A stretch of DNA of 64,000 nt from JAKOWB01 sp038363005 (GTDB taxonomy: Bacteria > Pseudomonadota > Alphaproteobacteria > Kiloniellales > JACOMY01), in NCBI GenBank assembly GCA_038363005.1, contig JBBQBI010000001.1, positions 186,001 through 250,000 on the forward strand, read 5' to 3'. Position 1 is the stretch's first letter. Every line of letters begins with the position of its first letter. Shown piece after piece: positions 50,334 through 58,813 of this stretch. The translations under genes were made by a program, and so were the position numbers. Below the pieces are notes generated by a model. The model made no database searches and was not told the DNA's origin. It saw only the letters and a list, made by a program, of their open reading frames with translations.

Positions 50334-50367
50334 AAAGCAAAGACCCGCGCGGCAGGGCCGGCGGGCT
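50334..50367 (-). terminator. Leader hairpin, copy 1, upstream of orphan toxin
   Basis: A GC-rich stem-loop with CCCGC/GCGGG outer and GGC/GCC inner pairs is followed on the minus strand by a T-rich stretch (TTTGCTTTTGC). The whole stretch (about 50330-50385) is similar to that at 53738-53795, upstream of the large toxin gene. It could terminate or attenuate transcription entering the toxin module. Confidence 0.6.
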
Positions 50368-50423
50368 TGGTGGAAGGGATGAAAGACAAGAGACCGCGCT
50401 TCACCATGAAACGGTGGTCGGGG

Positions 50424-50636
50424 CTAATTCGCCGGATCGTTCTTCGCCCGCTCGGCGAGTTCGCGCAGCGGCTGGTCCTCCAGCCGATTCTAGATCTCGA
50501 TGTTCTCGATCAGGATCTGGCCGAAGGTAAGACGCGCTCTCGAAAGTTGCGAGAAGCACGCCAGAAACCTACTGACCACGCCGTTCCCAGCCAACTGATC
50601 GAACGCAAGCCGTCAGAAGATGCGATTGGCCGACAT
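50424..50636 (-). pseudogene. Degenerate gene remnant with two in-frame stops
   Basis: A 71-codon frame from ATG 50636 to TAG 50426-50424 is interrupted by TGA (codon 8, 50615-50613) and TAG (codon 49, 50492-50490). Between stops the sequence looks like real protein (for example VVSRFLACFSQLSRARLTFG and NRLEDQPLRELAERAKNDPAN). It lies between the candidate immunity gene and the orphan toxin, so it may be an old immunity gene or a toxin fragment. Its family is not recognised. Confidence 0.5.
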
Positions 50637-50667
50637 GCTTCGCGCGCGTGCACCGTTACAGTGCCTC

Positions 50668-51456
50668 CTAGCTCAGTCCGCCGCTATCGCGTCCCAAGAG
50701 GCGAGCCCATTTGGCGACCTCCTCGGCATGCCGCTTCGTCACCGACCAATTGCAAAGGATGCCGCCGGTCGGCAGGGGCCAGTGGTAGGTCTCGTATTCG
50801 TCCTCAGGACGGAACCGGCCGCATAGGAAGCGATTCACGCTTTCTCGTGCCCAGGCGATCGCACCAGGGGCGAACCAGACGCTATCTCCCTTGTCCGCGC
50901 GGCGAACGGGGCGGCCGGTCAGGGACGACACCGCGCAGTAGCGATTGGTCATGCCCTTCTTGACGATGCGCAGCATGCGCTGCAGCCAGCGGCGCACCTC
51001 AAGATCTCCAGCTTCGTAGACACCATACCACTGCAGCATCTCGATCACCTGGTAGCTGTCAATATAGCCGATGGAATCGTCGCCAGCCGCCGGCCGGGCC
51101 ATCTCCTCCTGAATTGGCTGATGCACCGGCGGCATCACCAGCAGAAAACGCGGTTCGTTCCGACAATACCAATGGCGGGTGTCCGGCCTGTCCTTTGCCC
51201 AAAGCGGCGTCCAGTCGTCAGGGAAGAGCCCACCGACACAGAGCGCCTCCCGGTTGGCGGTGCTAGAGTACCATTCGACCGGGGCCGGCGTATCGCCCGC
51301 AGCTGTGAGAAAGCGCGTGAAGCGAAATCCGGGCTCGGCCGCCAGCAGGTTGCGCTCGATCTGTTGCCTGTCCTCGCGTGTCTCCACGGTGCGCACGCCC
51401 ATGTCGCGCAAGTTGCGAAAGGGCACCGGGTGGACATGGTCGAAGGGATCGCTCAT
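50668..51456 (-). CDS. Candidate immunity protein for the large toxin, no known family
   Basis: This 262-residue protein is probably soluble, with no signal or membrane segment. It is rich in Trp, Tyr and Arg (for example VIEMLQWYGVYEAGDLEVRRWLQRML and HWPLPTGGILCNWSVTKRHAEEVAKW). It lies 21 bases after the stop of the 747-residue toxin-like gene on the same strand, the usual place of an immunity gene. Base composition is richer in A/T than flanking core genes. I do not recognise the family. It could instead be a second effector. Confidence 0.5.
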   Translation of the reverse strand: MSDPFDHVHPVPFRNLRDMGVRTVETREDRQQIERNLLAAEPGFRFTRFLTAAGDTPAPVEWYSSTANREALCVGGLFPDDWTPLWAKDRPDTRHWYCRNEPRFLLVMPPVHQPIQEEMARPAAGDDSIGYIDSYQVIEMLQWYGVYEAGDLEVRRWLQRMLRIVKKGMTNRYCAVSSLTGRPVRRADKGDSVWFAPGAIAWARESVNRFLCGRFRPEDEYETYHWPLPTGGILCNWSVTKRHAEEVAKWARLLGRDSGGLS

Positions 51457-51477
51457 GCGCTATTTCTCTATCAACTT

Positions 51478-53721
51478 TTAGTTGCTGTCAAGCCGTCTCT
51501 CCACCCAGCGGAACTCCCAGTCTGCCGAAGCCATGGCGCGCACGAGTTCCTCGAAGAGCTCCCGTAGGGGAGCTGCATCATAGCTTTCGCCGTCGCGTAG
51601 CTTTGGCAGCAAGACAATCACGTCGCCCAGATGCCTCTTATCGTCTGAGTAGCTCGTGTTGCGCAGTATTCTAAGGGCCGAGGTGTGTTCCCGCTCGGTC
51701 GGATTGCCGAAGCGGTCGGCATCCACCGTGTTGACGTGGAGCCAGTAGCCTGTGCCGGGAATCCGAACGGAGAAGTCCGGCCGGCCGTATTTTTTCTGCC
51801 CACCCTCAGGTGCCAGCAAGTGCCGTTCCTTTCGGTACTTGCTCCTCGCTTCTCCGCCGAAGATCTCAGCGGTCTCCTGTCCTGTCGCCTGTTCGATGGT
51901 CTGCAGGATGACTTCACCCACGCGGCTGACAAGCCACTGCGTCGCCGCGTTGCCGCGGCTGTTCTCCAGTATCGTGACTTGCGGAAGTTCGTGGCGGCTG
52001 TCGGGGAAGATCTCGCTGATCGCGCCGCCGACGAAGTCGTCAAGCGAGAAGCCCTCAACCTGGAAGATCGGCACAAGGTCGGCGGGTGTGACCAGCGGGC
52101 CGAAGAAGTCCTTGGCGATGCGTGCCGCCTCCTCAATGTCGAAGTCAATCGCTGGTTCTGGCTTCTGCGGTGGCAGGCTGTCGAAGGACGCCCCGCCTTG
52201 CTGCTCTCTGACCGTGGCTTGCAGTTGAAGCCCTAGGGATAATGCGGGCAGGCCAGCTCGATAGTCAGTCTGCGCCGGCGAACTCCAGGTACTGTTGTCG
52301 AAGAGGCGCTGAAGGGCATTTCCCGGATCGAAGTAGCCGCCACTCCCGGGCGCGAGTGGCCCCAAGGGCGGCACATAGGGCGGCGCAAATTGCGCCAACT
52401 GCGTACCCGAACCAACGAAATCCGGGTCGGCATCACTCGCGATCTCGCCGCTGTCGGCGACCTGGATTAGACCGGGTGCGTCGCGAGTCAGTACAGCTGG
52501 ACACTGTCCGGCCCAGGCCCGCGCCGTGCCCAGAGCGGCGATGTCGCGTCCGGCGGCGAGGTCGTCGGCGACCGCGCCGAGAGCTGCCGCGTCGGCCCCC
52601 TCCAGCCCGCGCCGCGTCAGCTCGGCAATGGCCAAGGGCCGCAGCTCCGCCGGCAGGCCTGCCAGGTGCTGGCGCGCATAGGCCACCAGCGCGGCGCTAC
52701 GCTCCGCCGCCGGTGCGTCTTCGTCCGGCAGGGCGATGAGATCGGACACGGCGGCGTCGGACTCCGCCTTGTCCCAGAGCCGCAGGTCGGTCTCCGGCAC
52801 GCCGGCGCGGCGCTGCTGCTCCACCAGCAGGCGCCGGTAGAGCGCGCCGCCGCCCGCCAGGTCCTTCAGCTTCCCCAGCAGCGGGTTACGCTGCACCAGT
52901 GCCAGGATCGCATCCTGCTTGCGGTGCGAGGCGGCGGTCTCCGCGGCCGCCGCCTCGCCCAGGCCGGGCAAGGCCTCCGCCAGCATCGCCGCCTGCTCCG
53001 GCGTGGGGACCTGCCCGGCGGTGGCGCCCCGCAGCAGGCCGTCCAGCGTCTCGGTCTGCCGGTCCGCCTGGCGCTGGCGCTGCAGCCCCTCCAGGTGCCG
53101 CAGCGTCTCCGGCTCCAGCAGCGCCGCCTCCGGCTGGTCGGCCAGCGGCAGGTCGACGTCGTGCTGGAGCCGCCCCAGTAGGCGGTTGCCGGCCAGCTCT
53201 TCGTCCCAGGCCCGTTCCAGTGCCGCGCGGTCGCCTGCCATCAGCCCGGCGGCGTGCAGTCCTTCGGTCTGGCCCCTGGCGACGGCCCGCAGGGTCGAGA
53301 GGGGCGCGCCGATCCTGGCGAGCTGTCGCAGCACGGCCTTCTGCTGCGCCAGGGCGCCGGCGACCTCCGCCACCCCTGCCTGACGGCGCTGCTCCTCCAG
53401 CGGCAGCACCACCGCCGTGGTGACCGGCCGAAGCGACTCCAGATAACCGCGCGCGCCCTCCGGCAGCGCCGCCATGGCCTGGTCGGCCGCCTGGCCCAGG
53501 GTCTTCGCCGCGGCGGGCATGACGGCGGAGCTCATCACGCTCTGCAGCACGCTGGTCAGCAGCTTGGTGCCGCGGTCGAGGCCAACCACGGCCTCCTGCC
53601 GGTACCGTTCGAAGGCGTGGCTGTCGGCGTCTTCGAACGTCGCTGGAACCAGTGGCGGTGCCGCGCTGCTGTCGCCCTGCCGGTTGTCCAACTGCAGGTG
53701 TTTGTCCAGATCGATGGGCAT
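51478..53721 (-). CDS. Large polymorphic-toxin-like protein, novel C-terminal domain
   Basis: The protein is 747 residues. Residues 1 to about 480 are alanine-, leucine- and glutamine-rich, mainly helical (YLESLRPVTTAVVLPLEEQRRQ), and encoded with the GC-rich codon use of the host. From about residue 490 (near 52250) the DNA becomes clearly richer in A/T. The C-terminal domain contains YRKERH, GRPDFSVRIPGTG and LHVNTVDADRFGNPTEREH, which could be a nuclease-type core but fits no family I know. No signal peptide or RHS/filamentous repeats are seen. The composition break and the adjacent immunity candidate are typical of polymorphic toxins with exchangeable tips. The delivery route is unknown. 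Confidence 0.6.
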   Translation of the reverse strand: MPIDLDKHLQLDNRQGDSSAAPPLVPATFEDADSHAFERYRQEAVVGLDRGTKLLTSVLQSVMSSAVMPAAAKTLGQAADQAMAALPEGARGYLESLRPVTTAVVLPLEEQRRQAGVAEVAGALAQQKAVLRQLARIGAPLSTLRAVARGQTEGLHAAGLMAGDRAALERAWDEELAGNRLLGRLQHDVDLPLADQPEAALLEPETLRHLEGLQRQRQADRQTETLDGLLRGATAGQVPTPEQAAMLAEALPGLGEAAAAETAASHRKQDAILALVQRNPLLGKLKDLAGGGALYRRLLVEQQRRAGVPETDLRLWDKAESDAAVSDLIALPDEDAPAAERSAALVAYARQHLAGLPAELRPLAIAELTRRGLEGADAAALGAVADDLAAGRDIAALGTARAWAGQCPAVLTRDAPGLIQVADSGEIASDADPDFVGSGTQLAQFAPPYVPPLGPLAPGSGGYFDPGNALQRLFDNSTWSSPAQTDYRAGLPALSLGLQLQATVREQQGGASFDSLPPQKPEPAIDFDIEEAARIAKDFFGPLVTPADLVPIFQVEGFSLDDFVGGAISEIFPDSRHELPQVTILENSRGNAATQWLVSRVGEVILQTIEQATGQETAEIFGGEARSKYRKERHLLAPEGGQKKYGRPDFSVRIPGTGYWLHVNTVDADRFGNPTEREHTSALRILRNTSYSDDKRHLGDVIVLLPKLRDGESYDAAPLRELFEELVRAMASADWEFRWVERRLDSN

Positions 53722-53740
53722 GCTCCGTCCTTTCAGGCGC

Positions 53741-53778
53741 GCAAAACAAAGGCCCGCGCGGCGGAGCCGGCGGGCCTT
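53741..53778 (-). terminator. Leader hairpin, copy 2, upstream of large toxin gene
   Basis: AAGGCCCGC (53749-53757) pairs with GCGGGCCTT (53770-53778), a 9-bp stem, followed on the minus strand by TTTGTTTT. It lies 20 bases before the large toxin start and after the TPR gene. It can end the TPR transcript, or act as an attenuator in the toxin leader if transcription starts at 53874-53902. Confidence 0.65.
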
Positions 53779-53873
53779 GGGGTGGGGGGATGAAACGAGA
53801 CGGGCCGCGCGCTCCTCAGGGAGCGGCGGCCCGCGGCGCCCAGGCAGGGCGCAGTTTCGTCACAGTAACCGAA

Positions 53874-53902
53874 TTAGTACTACAAATAGTCCAATTTGTC
53901 TA
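53874..53902 (-). promoter_or_regulatory. Putative promoter for the large toxin gene
   Basis: On the minus strand TAGACA (53902-53897), a one-mismatch -35, is followed after 17 bases by TACTAA (53879-53874), a weak -10. It lies in a local AT-rich patch between the TPR gene stop and the leader hairpin. The -10 match is only partial. Confidence 0.4.
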
Positions 53903-53930
53903 CCATTGCTTTGTCGGCCTGGCGCCGACG

Positions 53931-54575
53931 TCAGGGAATCAGCCCCATCCGCCGCAGTTGGGTGTTCACTTCCGGATTGTTCGGCAGCAGCTCCTGCGCC
54001 TTCAGCAGGTCGGCGCGTGCCTGCTCGCGGTTGCCCAGCTTGTCGTAGGTCATGCCGCGGTGCAGGTAGGCCGGGCCATAGTTCATGTTGAACTGGATCG
54101 ACTTGTTGAACTGCTCAATGGCCTGGGGATAGAGGCCCTGGCGGAAGTAGAGGTAGCCGACGGTGTCGGGACCCTGCGGGTCGCCCGGCGCGGCGGCGGC
54201 CGAGGCCTGGCAGTCGTCCAGGGCATAGCCCCACTCGCGCTTCTCGATGAAGGCGAAGCAGCGGTTGCGTAGCACCGTATCGTTTTCCGGCTCGATCGAC
54301 AGCGCCCGCGAGTAGTCGTCGATCGCCGTGTCGTACTGCCCCATGCGATAATAGACCAGCCCGCGCCCGTTGTAGGCGGCGACCAGCATGAAGGGCTTCA
54401 GCTCGCCGGTGCCGATGGCCTGGGTGTAGAGGTCGATGGCCTCCTGGTACTTGCCCTCGCGCGCCGCGCTCTGCGCGTCCAGCACGATGAGGTTGGGCAC
54501 CTGCTTCGCCTCGACAGCCGCCGGCACCGCGGCGAACGGCAGGAGTAACGCCAGCGCAAGCAGGATTCTTCGCAT
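53931..54575 (-). CDS. Exported TPR-repeat protein
   Basis: The ATG at 54575 gives 214 residues with a Sec signal peptide (MRRILLALALLLPFAAVPAAVEA). Four to five tetratricopeptide repeats follow, e.g. GLVYYRMGQYDTAIDDYSRAL and YFRQGLYPQAIEQFNKSIQF. Such proteins act as periplasmic scaffolds; the partner is unknown. A longer in-frame start at 54791 is not supported because it would exclude the signal peptide. It is divergent from putA. Confidence 0.85.
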   Translation of the reverse strand: MRRILLALALLLPFAAVPAAVEAKQVPNLIVLDAQSAAREGKYQEAIDLYTQAIGTGELKPFMLVAAYNGRGLVYYRMGQYDTAIDDYSRALSIEPENDTVLRNRCFAFIEKREWGYALDDCQASAAAAPGDPQGPDTVGYLYFRQGLYPQAIEQFNKSIQFNMNYGPAYLHRGMTYDKLGNREQARADLLKAQELLPNNPEVNTQLRRMGLIP

Positions 54576-54799
54576 CGCTTTTCGTGCTCCCTTGATCTGG
54601 TCCGTCCCGTGCGGAAGCAGCGGTTGGGCCCCGCTGTTGGTTCCACCACACCCTCCGGTGCTATCATGGCCAAAACAGGGCATGGAGTCTTCATCCGCGC
54701 GCCCCCGATGGGCACGCCAGGCACGGCTTCTGCCCCCCGCCAAGGGGGGGCTTAGGCAAACCACCCCCCAGGCAACCAAGCTTCGAGGCACCGTCCGCC

Positions 54800-57700
54800 A
54801 TGCTCGTCACCGCCGATCTGGCCACCGCCACCCCCTTGCGCCAGGCGCTGCGCGCCGTCCTGTCCGAGAGCGAGGAGGCAGTGGTGGCCCGCCTGCTGGA
54901 GGCCGCCAGCCTGCCGGCCGAATCGCTCGACCGCATCGCCGACGAGGCGCGGCGCCTGGTGCTGGCGGTGCGCAAGCAGCGCCTGGGCCACGGCGGCCTG
55001 GATGCTTTCCTGCACGAGTTCCAGCTCTCCTCGAAAGAGGGCGTGGTGCTGATGTGCTTGGCCGAGGCACTGCTGCGGGTGCCCGACACCCTGACCATCG
55101 ACAAGCTGATCCGCGACAAGATCGGCGAGGCCGACTGGCAGGCGCATCGCGGCAAGAGCGAATCGCTGTTCGTCAACGCCTCGACCTGGGCGCTGATGCT
55201 GACCGGCCGCGTCCTGCAGCTCGACGAGAGCGAGCGCGGCAACATCGGCGGGCTGATCGGCCGGCTGGTGCAGCGCTCCGGCGAGCCGGTGATCCGCGCC
55301 GCCATGAGCCAGGCGATGAAGATCATGGGGCGCCAGTTCGTCATGGGCCGCACCATCGGCGAGGCCATCGAGCGGGCGAAGAAGGAGGAGGCCAAGGGCT
55401 ACCGCTATTCCTACGACATGCTGGGCGAGGGCGCCCGCACGCTGGCCGACGCCGACCGCTACCTGAAGTCCTACCTCGATTCCATCGGCGTGATCGGCAA
55501 GGCCTCGGCCGGGCGCGGGCCGGTGCAGGGGCCGGGCATCTCGGTCAAGCTGTCGGCGCTGCATCCGCGCTATGAATTCGCCCAGCGCGACCGCGCGTTG
55601 GGCGAGCTGCTGCCGCGCATCCAGCAGGTCGCCCTGGCGGCCAAGACAGCCAACATCGGCATGACCATCGATGCCGAGGAGGCCAATCGCCTGGACCTGT
55701 CGCTCGACCTGATCGAGGCGCTGGCGCTGGACCCGGCCTTGAAGGGCTGGAACGGCCTGGGCCTGGCGATCCAGGCCTACCAGAAGCGCTGCTTCGCGCT
55801 GGTCGACTGGCTGGCCGACCTGGCCAAGCGTGCCGAGCGACGGCTGATGGTGCGCCTGGTCAAGGGCGCCTATTGGGACAGCGAAGTGAAGTGGGCGCAG
55901 GAACAGGGCCTGGCGCAGTACCCGGTCTTCACCCGGAAGGCGACCACCGACGTCTCCTACATCGCCTGCCTGCGCAAGCTGCTCGGCAATGCCGAGGCCT
56001 TCTATCCGGCCTTCGCCACGCACAACGCGCACTCCGTCGCCACGGTGCTGGAGCTGGCGGGCAACCGCAGCGACTTCGAGTTCCAGCGGCTGCATGGCAT
56101 GGGCGACGCGCTCTATGACCAGGTCGTCGGGCCGGAAAAGCTGGACCGCGCCTGTCGCATCTATGCGCCCGTCGGCAGCCACGAGGACCTGCTGGCCTAT
56201 CTGGTGCGGCGCCTGCTGGAGAACGGCGCCAACTCCTCCTTCGTCAACCGCATCCAGGACGAACGCCTGCCGGTGGAGGAGATGATCGGCGACCCGGTCG
56301 CGCGCACCCGCCGCCTGACCCAGCTGATGCACCCGAAGATCCCGCTGCCGCGCCAGCTCTTTGGCCGCGAGCGGCTGAACTCCAGCGGCCTCGACCTGAC
56401 CGACCCGCTGGTGGTGACGGCGCTGGGCCGCGACATGGCGGCGGCCGGCGAACGCTGGCAGGCGGCGCCCATCGTCGGCGGGCGGGAGAAGACCGGCACG
56501 TCGCGCCCGATCCTCGACCCGGCCGATACGCGCCGCGTGGTGGGGCAGGTGGTGGAGGCCGGGCCGGCCGACATCCAGGAGGCGCTGGAGCGCGCCGACA
56601 AGGCCTTCGGCCTGTGGAACGAGACGCCGGCCGAGGAGCGCGCCGAGAAGCTCGACCGCCTGGCGCTGCTGCTGGAGGAGAACCGCGCCGAGCTGATGGC
56701 GCTTTGCCTGCGCGAGGCCGGCAAGACCGCCGCCGACGCCCAGTCCGAGGTGCGCGAGGCGGCGGATTTCTGCCGCTACTACGCGGCGCGCGCCCGGATC
56801 GATTTCGCCCAGCCCAAGGTGCTGGCCGGTCCGACCGGTGAGCGCAACGAGATCCGCCTGGAGGCGCGCGGCACCTTCCTCTGCATCAGCCCTTGGAATT
56901 TCCCCTTGGCGATCTTCCTGGGCCAGGTGACGGCGGCGCTGGCCGCCGGCAACTGCGTCATCGCCAAGCCGGCCGAGCAGACACCGCTGATCGCCGCGCT
57001 GGCGGTGCGCCTGGCGCATCGCGCCGGCATTCCGGGCGACGTGCTGCACCTGCTGCCGGGCGACGGGCCCAAGGTGGGCGCGCCGTTGGTCGCCGACCCG
57101 CGCATCGCCGGCGTGGCCTTCACCGGTTCGACCGAGGTGGCACGCAAGATCAACCAGCAGCTTGCCAATCGCGAAGGCCCCATCGTGCCGCTGATCGCCG
57201 AGACCGGCGGGCAGAACGCGATGATCGTCGATTCCACCGCGCTGCCCGAGCAGGTGGTGCGCGACGTGGTGGTCAGCGCCTTCCAGTCGGCCGGGCAGCG
57301 CTGCTCGGCCCTGCGCGTGTTGTTCGTGCAGGACGACGTGGCCGACAAGATGCTGGCCATGCTGGCCGGCGCCATGCAGGAGCTGCGCGTCGGCGACCCC
57401 AGCCAGCTCACCACCGACATCGGCCCGGTGATCGACGAGGAAGCCAAGGCCATGCTGGAGGGCCACATCAAGCGTATGAAGACCGAGGCCAAGCTGATCG
57501 GCGAATGCCGCCTGGGCGCGGCGACGGCGCCGGGCCATTTCGTCGCTCCGGTGGCCTTCGAACTCGACAGCCTGAGCCGCCTGCAGCGCGAGGTCTTTGG
57601 CCCGGTGCTGCACGTGCTGCGCTTCGAGGGCCACGAGTTGCCGGCGGTGATCGACCAGATCAACGCCACCGGCTATGGCCTGACGCAGGGCATCCACAGC

Positions 57701-57943
57701 CGCATCGACGCCACAGTGGAAGAGGTCGCCCGCCGGGTGAAGGCCGGCAACATCTACGTCAATCGCAACATGATCGGCGCGGTGGTCGGCGTGCAGCCCT
57801 TCGGCGGCGAGGGGCTGTCGGGCACCGGGCCCAAGGCCGGCGGGCCGCGCTATCTCTATCGCTTCGCCACCGAGCGCGTGCTCTCGCGCGACACCACGGC
57901 TGCCGGCGGCAACGCCAGCCTGATGAGCATGGGTGAGGACTGA
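54800..57943 (+). CDS. putA: Bifunctional proline dehydrogenase/delta-1-pyrroline-5-carboxylate dehydrogenase
   Basis: The 1047-residue enzyme oxidises proline to glutamate in two steps. The N-terminal part includes the arm and proline dehydrogenase barrel (GPGISVKLSALHPRYEF, MVRLVKGAYWDSEVKWAQ). The aldehyde dehydrogenase half has FTGSTEVARKINQ, ETGGQNAMIVD and the nucleophile Cys835 in SAGQRCSAL. It lacks the N-terminal ribbon-helix-helix DNA-binding domain and the extra C-terminal domain of E. coli PutA (1320 residues), so it is a short form that does not regulate its own gene. It is divergent from the TPR gene. Confidence 0.97.
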   Translation: MLVTADLATATPLRQALRAVLSESEEAVVARLLEAASLPAESLDRIADEARRLVLAVRKQRLGHGGLDAFLHEFQLSSKEGVVLMCLAEALLRVPDTLTIDKLIRDKIGEADWQAHRGKSESLFVNASTWALMLTGRVLQLDESERGNIGGLIGRLVQRSGEPVIRAAMSQAMKIMGRQFVMGRTIGEAIERAKKEEAKGYRYSYDMLGEGARTLADADRYLKSYLDSIGVIGKASAGRGPVQGPGISVKLSALHPRYEFAQRDRALGELLPRIQQVALAAKTANIGMTIDAEEANRLDLSLDLIEALALDPALKGWNGLGLAIQAYQKRCFALVDWLADLAKRAERRLMVRLVKGAYWDSEVKWAQEQGLAQYPVFTRKATTDVSYIACLRKLLGNAEAFYPAFATHNAHSVATVLELAGNRSDFEFQRLHGMGDALYDQVVGPEKLDRACRIYAPVGSHEDLLAYLVRRLLENGANSSFVNRIQDERLPVEEMIGDPVARTRRLTQLMHPKIPLPRQLFGRERLNSSGLDLTDPLVVTALGRDMAAAGERWQAAPIVGGREKTGTSRPILDPADTRRVVGQVVEAGPADIQEALERADKAFGLWNETPAEERAEKLDRLALLLEENRAELMALCLREAGKTAADAQSEVREAADFCRYYAARARIDFAQPKVLAGPTGERNEIRLEARGTFLCISPWNFPLAIFLGQVTAALAAGNCVIAKPAEQTPLIAALAVRLAHRAGIPGDVLHLLPGDGPKVGAPLVADPRIAGVAFTGSTEVARKINQQLANREGPIVPLIAETGGQNAMIVDSTALPEQVVRDVVVSAFQSAGQRCSALRVLFVQDDVADKMLAMLAGAMQELRVGDPSQLTTDIGPVIDEEAKAMLEGHIKRMKTEAKLIGECRLGAATAPGHFVAPVAFELDSLSRLQREVFGPVLHVLRFEGHELPAVIDQINATGYGLTQGIHSRIDATVEEVARRVKAGNIYVNRNMIGAVVGVQPFGGEGLSGTGPKAGGPRYLYRFATERVLSRDTTAAGGNASLMSMGED

Positions 57944-57958
57944 GGCCAAGCGGGGCCG

Positions 57959-58813
57959 CTACAGCGCCCGGATCTGCTTCACCAGTTCCTGGTAGTAGGC
58001 CTCGCCGTAGTGCCAGGGGGCCTCGCCCCAGTGGTGCCGGCGCTTCAGCAGATGGACCTCGGGCGGCGGCTGCAGCACCGCGGCGTTGGGGAAAAGCTCG
58101 CGCAGCTGGCGGCCGTAGTTGCCAAGCATCTCGCGCACCGCGACCAGATGCGCCGGGCGGCGGACCCACCAGTTGTCGGCCCGGCGCGCATCGCCGGGGC
58201 CGCCGTCCTCGAAGGTCTCCGGCAACGGGGCCAGGTGCAGCGCCACCTTGAGGCGCGGATAGTCGTCGCGCAGGCGCTGGGCAAAGTTGGCGGCGGCGGC
58301 CTGCCAGACCTGGTTGACGTCGCCGCTGAGGCGCCGTAGGCGGCGGAAACCTAGGGTGGGCAGGCCGGCGTTGGCGGTGACCTCGGCCAGGCGGCGGCGC
58401 AGGCGACCGAGGAAGCGGCGCCGCGCGCGCTTGCGCGCTGCGCGGTCCCAGTTGTCGATCTGCGTGTTCAGCGTGGCGTAGCGCGTGTCGCCGTCCTGCT
58501 CGCAGGCCAGCAGGTCGAAGCGCTCGTCCACCAGGTCGATGATCAGCAGGTCGGCCTCGCTGGCGGAGAGCCTGGACCAGAAGGTGCGCTGGAAGTCGTC
58601 GCGCATGGAGCGCTGCTCGAAGGGGTCAGCGATCGCCGCCAGCAGCGGTTCCGGTGGTGCCAGCGGCGCCGACACCAGCGAGGCGAAGGAGGTGCGGGCC
58701 TGATAGTGCACCGGGCGGTCCAGCCGCCAGGGCTCGGCGCCCTCGTGATGGCGGAAGGCCTGGCGCGTGACGCAGCTGCCGAGCAGCGCGATGCGGGGCG
58801 CGGCGCCACTCAT
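57959..58813 (-). CDS. DUF6270-like protein, function unknown
   Basis: The ATG at 58813 gives 284 residues; a longer frame would overlap the GATase gene. GSCVTRQAFRHH near the start and YQARTSFASLVSAPL, then LLIIDLVDERFDL, resemble, from memory, the DUF6270 family, which looks like an SGNH-hydrolase-type or capsule-related fold. A cluster of arginine/lysine (KRARRRFLGRLRRRL) lies in the middle. Its start overlaps the stop of the upstream amidotransferase-like gene by four bases, so the two are co-translated. Confidence 0.65.
   Translation of the reverse strand: MSGAAPRIALLGSCVTRQAFRHHEGAEPWRLDRPVHYQARTSFASLVSAPLAPPEPLLAAIADPFEQRSMRDDFQRTFWSRLSASEADLLIIDLVDERFDLLACEQDGDTRYATLNTQIDNWDRAARKRARRRFLGRLRRRLAEVTANAGLPTLGFRRLRRLSGDVNQVWQAAAANFAQRLRDDYPRLKVALHLAPLPETFEDGGPGDARRADNWWVRRPAHLVAVREMLGNYGRQLRELFPNAAVLQPPPEVHLLKRRHHWGEAPWHYGEAYYQELVKQIRAL

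Noticed and set aside
49000..53930. Prophage or integrated element
   Set aside because: There is no integrase, structural phage gene, tRNA target or flanking direct repeat in the window.
54752..57949. Minus-strand open frame of 1065 codons
   Set aside because: It mirrors the whole of putA; the plus-strand protein has intact catalytic motifs.
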